Part shown: positions 19,869 to 27,613 of the stretch, piece after piece
Layout of the letters: each line of letters begins with the position of its first letter
How positions within the stretch are numbered: position 1 is the stretch's first letter
Source: Rhodoferax sp.
GTDB lineage: Bacteria > Pseudomonadota > Gammaproteobacteria > Burkholderiales > Burkholderiaceae_C
Reading direction: 5' to 3'
NCBI GenBank assembly: GCA_031291305.1
Contig: JARLJH010000013.1
Span: 1 to 52,579, forward strand
DNA length: 52,579 bases
Notes under the pieces: generated by a model
Seen by the model: the letters and a program-made list of their open reading frames with translations, nothing else
What the model was told of the DNA's origin: nothing
Databases searched by the model: none
Program-made: the position numbers and the translations under genes

Positions 19869-21206
19869 ATGACATATTCAAAAAAATCTTCTCCCAAGCA
19901 CAGCACAGCTCGCGTCATTGCCTTGGTCACTGCGCTGTACTGCGCCAACCTGGCACACGCCCAGACTGCCCCAGGAGTCACACTGTATGGCTTGGCAGAT
20001 GTGGGCATCACTTCTACCAGCGGCTTGAAAGCTGGCACCGTGACGCAACTGGCCAGCGGCATCATGGAGGGTTCGCGCTGGGGGATCAAAGGCAACGAGG
20101 ATTTAGGTGGCGGCTACAAGACGATTTTTACGCTGGAGTCGCGGGTGGAGTTGGATACGGGGTCCAACAGCAGCTACCCAATCTCTGGTCATCAGCTATC
20201 AGACAGGTACTCGAACGCTGCGCTTTTAGGTCTGCCAGCGTCTTTTTCTCCCCTTCTGCCGCCTACCCAGGCCATCTTGACAGGTGCAACTGGCAGCGGT
20301 GGTTTGGTGGCCAGCTTAGCCAGTCAAGTTTATGGCGTGAATGTGGGCCCGTATGGAAATCGGCTGTTTGATCGGCAGGCGTTTGTGGGCCTGATTACAC
20401 CAGTAGGCGCCATATTGGCTGGTCGCATGTACACCCCTGCGTTTGAGACGAACGCCATGTTCGACGTGATGGAAACCCAATCTGGCCTGGCTGCGGGTCA
20501 AATTGTGTCGTTTCCGTCGATCCTTGAAATTCGCAAATCCAATTCCGTGGCCTACAGAATTGCCAAAGATGGCTTCGCGGGCTCTTTGTTTTATTCCCTG
20601 GGCGATAACGGCGAAGCGGCCAACGATGCTAGTCGCACAGTGGGGTTTAACGCCAGCTACAAGGCTGGCTACTTTGCCATGGGCGTTGGGTACAACGCCT
20701 CCAAGAACGAATTGGGACAGGATTCACTGAAGACCACCGTTATAGGCGCGTCCATGACCATGGATGCGCACAAGGTGACCTTCATGGCCCTTCAAAATAC
20801 AGATGACAACCCAGCCAACATGACGCTGATTGGCGCGCAATTACTGGCCGGTGGATTGCCAGGCAGCGTCGCCACAGCCATTCAAAACGCCTATACCCAG
20901 GCTCTCAAACAGGATGGCCGCCTCTATCACATTGGCTACCGTTACTCCACCGGTCCACACACCGTTTCTGTGGCGTACAACACGTTTAATGACAATCGCC
21001 CCGCGAATGCTGACGTTTCGTCATACGGTGCTGCTTACACCTACGCGCTCTCCAAACGCACCGACCTGAATGCCGTGCTGGTGCATTACGACAACAAAAA
21101 TCTGTCGCAAGTCGCACCGGGCGGTAATGGCTACGTTGGTGGCGTGACTTCATCTGCTGGCACCGACTCCAATGCCATTCAGTTGGGCATTCGCCACCGG
21201 TTCTAA
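19869..21206 (+). CDS. Gram-negative porin, divergent and longer (paralogue 3)
   Basis: Porin of 445 residues, notably longer than its two neighbours. The signal peptide is ALVTALYCANLAHAQ, and the mature chain starts GVTLYGLADVGITS. It contains RWGIKGNEDLGGGYK and ends QLGIRHRF. Relative to the neighbouring porins it has an extra loop (about residues 100-160) rich in Ser, Pro and Gly, probably an enlarged extracellular loop. It is transcribed opposite to the other two. A strong terminator follows 20 bp after the stop. Confidence 0.93.
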   Translation: MTYSKKSSPKHSTARVIALVTALYCANLAHAQTAPGVTLYGLADVGITSTSGLKAGTVTQLASGIMEGSRWGIKGNEDLGGGYKTIFTLESRVELDTGSNSSYPISGHQLSDRYSNAALLGLPASFSPLLPPTQAILTGATGSGGLVASLASQVYGVNVGPYGNRLFDRQAFVGLITPVGAILAGRMYTPAFETNAMFDVMETQSGLAAGQIVSFPSILEIRKSNSVAYRIAKDGFAGSLFYSLGDNGEAANDASRTVGFNASYKAGYFAMGVGYNASKNELGQDSLKTTVIGASMTMDAHKVTFMALQNTDDNPANMTLIGAQLLAGGLPGSVATAIQNAYTQALKQDGRLYHIGYRYSTGPHTVSVAYNTFNDNRPANADVSSYGAAYTYALSKRTDLNAVLVHYDNKNLSQVAPGGNGYVGGVTSSAGTDSNAIQLGIRHRF

Positions 21207-21226
21207 TTTCAGATTTCCGCCCCCCC

Positions 21227-21252
21227 AAAAAAGCCCCTTTTGGGGCTTTTTT
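21227..21252 (+). terminator. Rho-independent terminator after porin 3
   Basis: Perfect 11-bp stem AAAAAAGCCCC / GGGGCTTTTTT with a TTTT loop, followed by a further T run. Confidence 0.95.
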
Positions 21253-21355
21253 GTTTTACGCCAGGATTTGGTTACGATGGTGAAGCGAAACGGGCCCAAC
21301 TCTACAATTTGCAGCACCCGAAACACCCCCCGTCAAAGCCACAGGACAGCCCACC

Positions 21356-21976
21356 ATGATTGACCGTTTTCTCATCGCCGCAGACTCCGCCTTGCGTACC
21401 GTGTTTGCATCACACGCTGCGGCGCAACCTTGCCCGACCTTGCCGGGCGATGTAACGAAACTATCTGCGCAAGACAAGAAAGAAGCCGGGGCGTTGATGC
21501 GTGTCAACCATGTGGGTGAAGTGTGCGCCCAGGCGCTGTATACCGCGCAAGCATTTGCTACCAATAATGAAGCCCTTCGCACCCATTTCACAACGGCCGG
21601 AGCTGAAGAAACCAATCATCTGGCGTGGACCGAGCAACGCCTGAGAGAGTTGGGCGACCACACCTCGCTGCTGAACCCGCTGTGGTACGCAGGTGCATTT
21701 GGCATTGGTTTGATTGCCGGCAAGCTAGGCGATGCTGTCAGCCTGGGTTTTGTGGTGGAGACCGAAAACCAGGTTGAGGCACACCTGGAAAGCCACATGA
21801 GACGTCTGCCCGAAGGTGACCATGCATCACGCGCCATCGTCGCACAGATGATGGATGACGAGGCTCGCCACGCTCACAACGCCACAGAACTGGGGGCCAT
21901 AGATTTGCCCGCGCCGGTCAAAGGCCTGATGAAAGCCGCAGCCAAGGTGATGACCACGGTGGCGCACCGGGTTTAA
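21356..21976 (+). CDS. coq7: Demethoxyubiquinone hydroxylase Coq7
   Basis: Di-iron monooxygenase of ubiquinone synthesis that hydroxylates the 2-polyprenyl-3-methyl-6-methoxy-1,4-benzoquinol ring, peripheral on the inner membrane. The length, 206 residues, is typical. Di-iron ligands are visible in NHVGEV (E55), EETNH (E85, H88), VETENQVEAH and DDEARHA (E169, H172). A hydrophobic segment around YAGAFGIGLIAGKLGDAVSL would sit on the membrane. It is followed, convergently, by an OsmC gene 1 bp away. A stand-alone gene here; other ubiquinone genes are not in the window. Confidence 0.95.
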   Translation: MIDRFLIAADSALRTVFASHAAAQPCPTLPGDVTKLSAQDKKEAGALMRVNHVGEVCAQALYTAQAFATNNEALRTHFTTAGAEETNHLAWTEQRLRELGDHTSLLNPLWYAGAFGIGLIAGKLGDAVSLGFVVETENQVEAHLESHMRRLPEGDHASRAIVAQMMDDEARHAHNATELGAIDLPAPVKGLMKAAAKVMTTVAHRV

Positions 21977-21977
21977 C

Positions 21978-22427
21978 TCACCCCTCCTGCACCTCAAAGC
22001 TGGTGGTGATGCTGGCGGTTTTGCCGAGCATCACACTGGCGGAGCAATATTTTTCGTGACTCATGCTGATGGCGCGCTCGACGGCCGCTGCGGGCACACC
22101 CTTACCGGTGACGGTGAAGTGCATGTTGATGGCGGTAAATACTTTGGGCTCGGTATCAGCGCGCTCGGCGGTGAGTTTGACGCTGCAGCCACGCACCTCG
22201 TGGCGGCCGCGCTTGAGGATCAACACCACGTCATAGGCCGTGCAGCCTCCGGTGCCTGCCAACAGCATTTCCAATGGGCGTGGCGCCAGGTTCTGGCCAC
22301 CGTTTTCGGGCTTGGCGGCATCGGGCGCGCCGTCCATCATCAGGGTATGGCCACTGCCGGTTTCGGCGACAAAGCCCATGCCAGAGCGGGTGTTCAGGCC
22401 ACCGGTCCAGTTGACGGTGCATTCCAT
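21978..22427 (-). CDS. OsmC-family peroxiredoxin-like protein
   Basis: A 149-residue OsmC/YhfA-type protein that by family reduces organic or lipid peroxides with a Cys pair. The first Cys lies in GTGGCTAYDV (C57) and the second in KYCSASVML. The ENGGQNLAPRPLEMLLAG segment is the family core. The ribosome site GGAAGGA stands about 8 nt before ATG 22427. It is transcribed towards coq7. The similarity to YhfA rather than to true OsmC makes the peroxide role less certain. Confidence 0.9.
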   Translation of the reverse strand: MECTVNWTGGLNTRSGMGFVAETGSGHTLMMDGAPDAAKPENGGQNLAPRPLEMLLAGTGGCTAYDVVLILKRGRHEVRGCSVKLTAERADTEPKVFTAINMHFTVTGKGVPAAAVERAISMSHEKYCSASVMLGKTASITTSFEVQEG

Positions 22428-22497
22428 AAATTGAATCCTTCCATAAGTTCAGTGGATTGATTGTCGCGTTGAACGACCGGCTTATCATCAGCCACCT

Positions 22498-24060
22498 ATG
22501 AAAACCTCTGACCTCACTCCCCTTGACTACCTGAAGAAAATCCTGAACGCCCGCGTGTATGACGTGGCGATTGAATCCGCGCTGGAAACCGCCCAGACGC
22601 TGAGTGCACGGCTTGGCAACACCGTGCTGCTCAAACGCGAAGACCAGCAACCGGTGCACAGCTTCAAGCTGCGTGGCGCGTACAACAAGATGGCACACCT
22701 GAGCCCGGCACAATTGAAAAAGGGCGTGATCTGCGCCTCAGCCGGTAATCACGCGCAGGGCGTGGCACTGAGCGCTCAGCGTCTGGGTACGCGCGCGGTG
22801 ATCGTCATGCCCACCACCACGCCGCAAGTCAAGGTGGACGCGGTGCGCAGCTTTGGCGGCGAGGTGGTACTGGTGGGCGAGAGCTATTCCGACGCCTACA
22901 ACCACTCGGTGGAACTGGAAAAGAAGGAAGGCTTGACCTTTGTCCACCCGTTTGACGACCCGGACGTGATTGCGGGTCAGGGCACCGTGGCCATGGAAAT
23001 GCTGCGCCAGCATCAGGGGCGGTTGGACGCGGTGTTTGTTGCCATTGGCGGTGGCGGCTTGATCAGCGGTGTGGCCAATTACATCAAGGCGGTGCGCCCG
23101 GAGATCAAGGTGATTGGCGTGCAGATGAACGACTCCGATGCCATGATGCAGTCGGTGGCGGCGCACCAGCGGGTGACGCTGGCAGACGTGGGCCTGTTCT
23201 CGGACGGCACCGCCGTGAAGCTGGTGGGCGAGGAAACTTTCCGCGTCGCCCGCGAATTGGTGGATGACTATGTGCTGGTGGACACCGACGCGGCGTGCGC
23301 GGCCATCAAGGACATTTTTGTCGACACCCGCAGCATCGTTGAACCGGCGGGCGCGCTGGCGGTGGCCGCGATCAAGCAATACGTGGCCAAGCACAAAAAA
23401 AAGGGCGAGACCTACGCCGCCATTTTGTGCGGTGCCAACATGAACTTTGACCGTCTGCGCTTTGTGGCCGAGCGCGCCGAGGTGGGCGAAGAGCGCGAAG
23501 CACTATTTGCCGTGACCATTCCTGAGGAGCGTGGCAGTTTCCGCCGCTTTTGCGAACTTCTTGGCAATCTGCCCGCGTTTGGCGGCTCCAAAGCGACGCG
23601 CAATGTGACCGAATTTAACTACCGCATCAGCGACGCCAAGAAGGCGCATGTGTTTGTCGGCCTGACCACCACGGCCAAGGGCGAGTCGGTCAAGATCGCC
23701 GCGCACCTGAGCAAACACCGTTTTGAGGCGCTGGACCTGACGCATGACGACCTGGCCAAAGAGCACATCCGCTACATGGTGGGCGGGCACTCGGCACTGG
23801 CTGAAGACGAGCGCCTGTTGCGCTTTGTGATCCCCGAGCGCCCCGGCGCCCTGCTGAAGTTTTTGAACCTGATGCGCCCGGGCTGGAACATCAGCCTGTT
23901 TCATTACCGCAATCAGGGGGCGGACTATGGCCGCATTCTGGTGGGCTTGCAGGTGCCGCACACCGATGACACCGAATTTGCCGAATTTCTGACCACGCTG
24001 GGCTACCCTTGCGTGGAAGAAACCGCCAACCCGGCGTACCGGATGTTTTTGCAGTCATGA
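22498..24060 (+). CDS. ilvA: Threonine ammonia-lyase, biosynthetic
   Basis: PLP enzyme converting threonine to 2-oxobutanoate, the first step to isoleucine. The length is 520 residues, the biosynthetic form. PLP lysine is K57 in SFKLRGAYNK, the glycine loop is AIGGGGLISG, and two ACT-like regulatory domains occupy the C-terminal third (starting near EEREALFAVTIPEERGSF and near LLRFVIPERPGALLKF), which fits isoleucine inhibition and valine activation. Its stop overlaps the start of the 5'-nucleotidase gene by 4 bp, so the two are coupled. It diverges from osmC with a 70-bp promoter gap. Confidence 0.97.
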   Translation: MKTSDLTPLDYLKKILNARVYDVAIESALETAQTLSARLGNTVLLKREDQQPVHSFKLRGAYNKMAHLSPAQLKKGVICASAGNHAQGVALSAQRLGTRAVIVMPTTTPQVKVDAVRSFGGEVVLVGESYSDAYNHSVELEKKEGLTFVHPFDDPDVIAGQGTVAMEMLRQHQGRLDAVFVAIGGGGLISGVANYIKAVRPEIKVIGVQMNDSDAMMQSVAAHQRVTLADVGLFSDGTAVKLVGEETFRVARELVDDYVLVDTDAACAAIKDIFVDTRSIVEPAGALAVAAIKQYVAKHKKKGETYAAILCGANMNFDRLRFVAERAEVGEEREALFAVTIPEERGSFRRFCELLGNLPAFGGSKATRNVTEFNYRISDAKKAHVFVGLTTTAKGESVKIAAHLSKHRFEALDLTHDDLAKEHIRYMVGGHSALAEDERLLRFVIPERPGALLKFLNLMRPGWNISLFHYRNQGADYGRILVGLQVPHTDDTEFAEFLTTLGYPCVEETANPAYRMFLQS

Positions 24061-24962
24061 CCTCCCTTCTCGACGGCAAACTCGTCGTGGCAATCAGCAG
24101 CCGCGCTCTGTTTGACTTTGAGGAAGAAAACCAGGTTTTCGAGCAAACCGATGACCGCGCCTACATGGCATTGCAACTGCAGCGCCTCGACATCCCGGCC
24201 AAGCCTGGCGTGGCGTTTTCGATGGTGAAAAAGCTGCTGGCGTTCAACACAGGGGAAGGTGCTGCCAGCATCCATCCGGTCGAGGTGGTGATCCTCTCGC
24301 GCAACGACCCTGTGTCGGGCATGCGGGTGTTTCGCTCAGCACAACATTACGGACTACCCATTGAGCGCGGCAGCTTCACGCGCGGCCAGCCACCCTGGCG
24401 CTACCTCAAACCGCTGCATGCCAACCTGTTTTTAAGCACCCACCTGAGCGATGTGCGCGCCGCGCTGACTGCGGGCGTGCCCGCCGCGCAGGTGTATCCG
24501 CAATCGGTACACGCCAGTGACGCCCACCCGCAAGAGGTGCGCATTGCCTTTGACGGCGACGCGGTACTGTTCAGCGACGAGGCCGAGCGCGTCTATCAGT
24601 CGCAGGGACTGCAGGCCTTCCAGCGGCACGAGATCGAAAAAGCTGCCCTGCCTTTGCCCGATGGGCCCTTTAAACCCCTGCTTGTGGCGCTACAACGTTT
24701 GCAGCAGGCAGGCACCCCGCAGATGCGCATCCGTACCGCACTGGTAACGGCGCGCAGTGCCCCGGCGCACGAGCGTGCGATCCGCACGCTGATGAACTGG
24801 AACATCGAGGTTGATGAAGCGATGTTTCTGGGCGGCCTGCCCAAGGGCGAGTTCCTGCGCGAGTTCGAGCCTGACTTCTTCTTTGACGACCAGACCGGCC
24901 ATATCGAGTCGGCGGCGCAGCATGTGCCCTCGGGCCACGTGGTCAGTGGCGTACGTAACTGA
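24057..24962 (+). CDS. 5'-nucleotidase (cytosolic NT5C1-like family)
   Basis: A 301-residue HAD-type nucleotidase resembling the 5'-nucleotidase family of animal NT5C1A/B, dephosphorylating nucleoside monophosphates. Visible motifs: LVVAISSRALFDF (nucleophile loop region, with Ser in place of the usual first Asp), VVILSRNDP, RIAFDGDAVLFSDEAERV and FFDDQTGHIES. The ATG at 24057 sits within the ilvA stop, which decides the start against an upstream in-frame codon. The coupling to ilvA has no obvious metabolic reason. Confidence 0.85.
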   Translation: MTSLLDGKLVVAISSRALFDFEEENQVFEQTDDRAYMALQLQRLDIPAKPGVAFSMVKKLLAFNTGEGAASIHPVEVVILSRNDPVSGMRVFRSAQHYGLPIERGSFTRGQPPWRYLKPLHANLFLSTHLSDVRAALTAGVPAAQVYPQSVHASDAHPQEVRIAFDGDAVLFSDEAERVYQSQGLQAFQRHEIEKAALPLPDGPFKPLLVALQRLQQAGTPQMRIRTALVTARSAPAHERAIRTLMNWNIEVDEAMFLGGLPKGEFLREFEPDFFFDDQTGHIESAAQHVPSGHVVSGVRN

Positions 24963-25089
24963 GCGCCTGCTTGCGAGCATTGCCAAGCTGTGAAGGTATG
25001 GCAAAACTATGTAAAGCCCAAGGGTGAACTGTGAACTGTCGCTTAGCATCGCGCTCTGACTGCCTTCTTGTACGTTCACCGGCCCCAAC

Positions 25090-26889
25090 ATGACGCTGAC
25101 CCAAAAATTCTCTGATTTCAAATCCTTTCTGGCCCATGCTTGGGCGCTGACCCGCCCCTACTTTGCCTCCGAACACAAATGGAAGGCGCGTGCCTGGCTA
25201 GCCGCCATCATCGCCTTGAACCTGGCGCTGGTGTACATGTCGGTGCTGTTCAACGACTGGAACAAGCTGTTTTACGACGCCCTGCAAAACAAGAACGCCA
25301 GCGTGTTCTGGGCGCAATTGGGGCGCTTTACCTATCTGGCGTTTGGCTTCATCGTCATCGCGGTGTACAAGTTTTACCTGACGCAACTGCTGGAACTGCG
25401 CTGGCGCGCCTGGATGACCAGCCACTACCTGGAACGCTGGCTATCCAATCAGGCCTTCTACAAGCTGGAGTTGGCGCGCTTTGCCAGCCAGCCCGACGCT
25501 GCCAGCGGCCAAAGCGGCAAGAACCCCGACAACCCGGATCAGCGGATTCAGGAAGACATCAACCAGTTCACCACCGACACCATTTCACTATCAATGGGCC
25601 TGCTCAATGCGGTGGTGACACTGGCCAGCTTCGTGGGCATTTTGTGGGGCCTGTCGGGCGGGTTTGCCTTCACCCTGGCGGGGTCATCATTCAATATTCC
25701 AGGCTTCATGGTATGGATGGCGGTGCTCTACAGCGTGGCCGGTAGCGTGTTGACGCATTACATTGGTCGCCCGCTGATCAAGCTGAACTTTGTGCAACAG
25801 CGCCTGGAAGCCGATTTCCGGCACCACATGGTGCGCGTGCGCGAGTACAGCGAATCGATCGCGCTGGACCGTGGCGAGCCGGTGGAGCGCGGACAGCTCG
25901 CCTCGCGCTTTGGCCGGGTGCTGGGCAATTCGCTGGCGCTGATCAAGGCGCAAAAGAACCTGATCTGGTTTACCAGCTTTTTTGGTCAAGCTGCGGTGGT
26001 GTTCCCGTTTCTGGTGGCCGCACCACGCTTTTTCAGCGGCGCCATCCAGCTGGGTGAGTTGATGCAGATTTCCAGCGCCTTTGGCCAAGTGCAGGGCGCA
26101 TTGAGCTGGTTTGTGGACAGTTACAGCAACTTGGCCGGATGGCGCGCCACAACCGATCGTTTGACCAGTTTTGAAGCATCTTTTCAGGCTCTATCCCCCG
26201 CCAATAAAGCACTAGTAGCTACGGATTCAGAAGCATTGAACAGCTCTGACCTGCAACTCGCTCTGCCCGACGGCACACTGCTGCTCGACCAGGCCCACCT
26301 GAGCGCCCAGGCTGGCGACCACATCCTGCTGCAAGGGCCATCCGGCGCTGGCAAGTCCACGCTGTTTCGCGCGCTGGCGGGCATCTGGCCGTATGCCACA
26401 GGACATCTACAGCGCCCGGAGGGCAGCATGTTCATCCCGCAGCGGCCATATTTTCCCAACGGCCCGCTGCGTGACGCGCTGGCCTACCCGCAGAACCCGG
26501 CACTATTCGGTGATGATGACCTGAAAAATGCCTTGGAGCAGGCCCTGCTGCCTGGTCTGACCGAGCGTCTGAATGAAGTCGGCGCATGGAGCCAGACGCT
26601 GTCGGGCGGCGAGCAACAACGCCTGGCAGTCGCTCGTGTGCTGCTGAAAAAGCCGACCTGGATTTTTGCCGACGAGGCCACCAGTGCGCTGGATGAAACC
26701 TCTGAACATTTAGTCTATAAAACGCTTCTAGCCCACGTAGATTCTGTGCAAGGAGCTATTATTTCAATAGCACATAAGCCAGGTATGGCGGCGTTTCATT
26801 CGCGCCAGTGGACATTGGAGAAATTGCCACCTGGCGCCCTGGCACGCTTCACACTGCGCAGCAACGCATTGCCCAGTCAGGGGACCTAA
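25090..26889 (+). CDS. ABC transporter, fused membrane and ATPase domains (SbmA/BacA-YddA type)
   Basis: A 599-residue half-transporter. An N-terminal membrane domain (about 1-340; several helices including ALNLALVYMSVLFNDWNKLFYDAL, given in part) belongs to the SbmA/BacA type, followed by an ATPase with Walker A GPSGAGKST (about 417-425), LSGGEQQRLAVAR and WIFADEATSALDE. These proteins move vitamin B12, antimicrobial peptides or long-chain acyl compounds; the substrate here is unknown. Two stretches (codons at 26183-26230 and 26719-26771) match the dispersed repeat: the first in the inter-domain linker, the second between the D-loop and the H-loop (ISIAHKP). The gene appears single. Confidence 0.92.
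   Translation: MTLTQKFSDFKSFLAHAWALTRPYFASEHKWKARAWLAAIIALNLALVYMSVLFNDWNKLFYDALQNKNASVFWAQLGRFTYLAFGFIVIAVYKFYLTQLLELRWRAWMTSHYLERWLSNQAFYKLELARFASQPDAASGQSGKNPDNPDQRIQEDINQFTTDTISLSMGLLNAVVTLASFVGILWGLSGGFAFTLAGSSFNIPGFMVWMAVLYSVAGSVLTHYIGRPLIKLNFVQQRLEADFRHHMVRVREYSESIALDRGEPVERGQLASRFGRVLGNSLALIKAQKNLIWFTSFFGQAAVVFPFLVAAPRFFSGAIQLGELMQISSAFGQVQGALSWFVDSYSNLAGWRATTDRLTSFEASFQALSPANKALVATDSEALNSSDLQLALPDGTLLLDQAHLSAQAGDHILLQGPSGAGKSTLFRALAGIWPYATGHLQRPEGSMFIPQRPYFPNGPLRDALAYPQNPALFGDDDLKNALEQALLPGLTERLNEVGAWSQTLSGGEQQRLAVARVLLKKPTWIFADEATSALDETSEHLVYKTLLAHVDSVQGAIISIAHKPGMAAFHSRQWTLEKLPPGALARFTLRSNALPSQGT
26183..26230 (-). repeat. Short dispersed repeat, copy 4 (inside ABC exporter gene)
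   Basis: The minus strand reads CGTAGCT-N19-GGGATAG followed by AG, core 26191-26223. It codes for part of the linker between the membrane and ATPase domains of the exporter. Confidence 0.7.
26719..26771 (-). repeat. Short dispersed repeat, copy 5 (inside ABC exporter gene)
   Basis: The minus strand reads AATAGCT-N19-GGGCTAG, core 26728-26760. It is markedly AT-rich and covers the codons between the Walker B/D-loop and the H-loop of the ATPase. It seems to have replaced or expanded conserved coding sequence without breaking it. Confidence 0.7.
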
Positions 26890-26902
26890 CATGGCGGACT
26901 GC

Positions 26903-27403
26903 TCAGGTCTGGGTTTTTTCGGTCTTGTTGATTTTGGTGGGCGAGTAGGTATAGACCTCGCTTGAAATCACGCCAGGAGCCACCGTTGCCGCAACTTTGG
27001 TGGGGTCAATCTGGTTTTTGACCTGTTCTTGAACCTGCACCGCGCTGGCGCTGGCCTGCCACAGAGATTTAACGTGGTCAATCAACATCTTGGATAGCGG
27101 CTCGGGCGCTGGATTTTCGGCTTTTACGGGCTCCGGTTGCTTGACGGTCCAGTCTTTGGGGACCGCTTGTTCCACGTTTTGCCGTACCGGGTCGGCCACA
27201 CTGCTGTAAACCCCTTCGCCCGAACTGGATTTGTCGCTGGTGTTGATCATGTTAATCACGCTGGGCGACACCACGGCCGAAGCATCGGTCTGCTGCGACG
27301 TATTGATAGGCACAGCGGGCAACACCCGACCTGTTGACAAAGCAGCAGCCTGTTCGGCAACTGGCCGAACGCTCTGGATTCGATCAATGGATGGTTGGGT
27401 CAT
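26903..27403 (-). CDS. Hypothetical protein, Ser/Pro/Val-rich
   Basis: I do not recognise this 166-residue protein. It is low in hydrophobic runs, rich in Ser, Val, Pro and Gln, without signal peptide, Cys or obvious domain. One short possible helix, LSKMLIDHVKSLWQASASAVQVQEQ, is given only in part as LIDHVKSLWQASASAVQ. It looks largely disordered. It stands alone, convergent with the ABC exporter 13 bp away. Codon use and length support a real gene; function unknown. Confidence 0.6.
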   Translation of the reverse strand: MTQPSIDRIQSVRPVAEQAAALSTGRVLPAVPINTSQQTDASAVVSPSVINMINTSDKSSSGEGVYSSVADPVRQNVEQAVPKDWTVKQPEPVKAENPAPEPLSKMLIDHVKSLWQASASAVQVQEQVKNQIDPTKVAATVAPGVISSEVYTYSPTKINKTEKTQT

Positions 27404-27613
27404 GGTGTGTCAGACTTCAGAATAGGTCTGGGTCTTCCTCCGTTCTTAGGATTCTTAACGGCAAAAATGAAGGGTTATTAAGGTCTATTTCTAGAGATTA
27501 CTATTTTCTGACCGTCAATCCAAGAAAACAATTGGAAATCCTGCTAACTTGGGGTGGCATATCGGCAGGACGATTACCATCGCCCGACGACCACAACCCT
27601 TGCTTACTCACCC

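Noticed and set aside
20161-20340. The extra Ser/Pro/Gly-rich segment in the third porin as an inserted repeat.
   Set aside because: No repeat pattern or inverted ends are present; a longer surface loop explains it.
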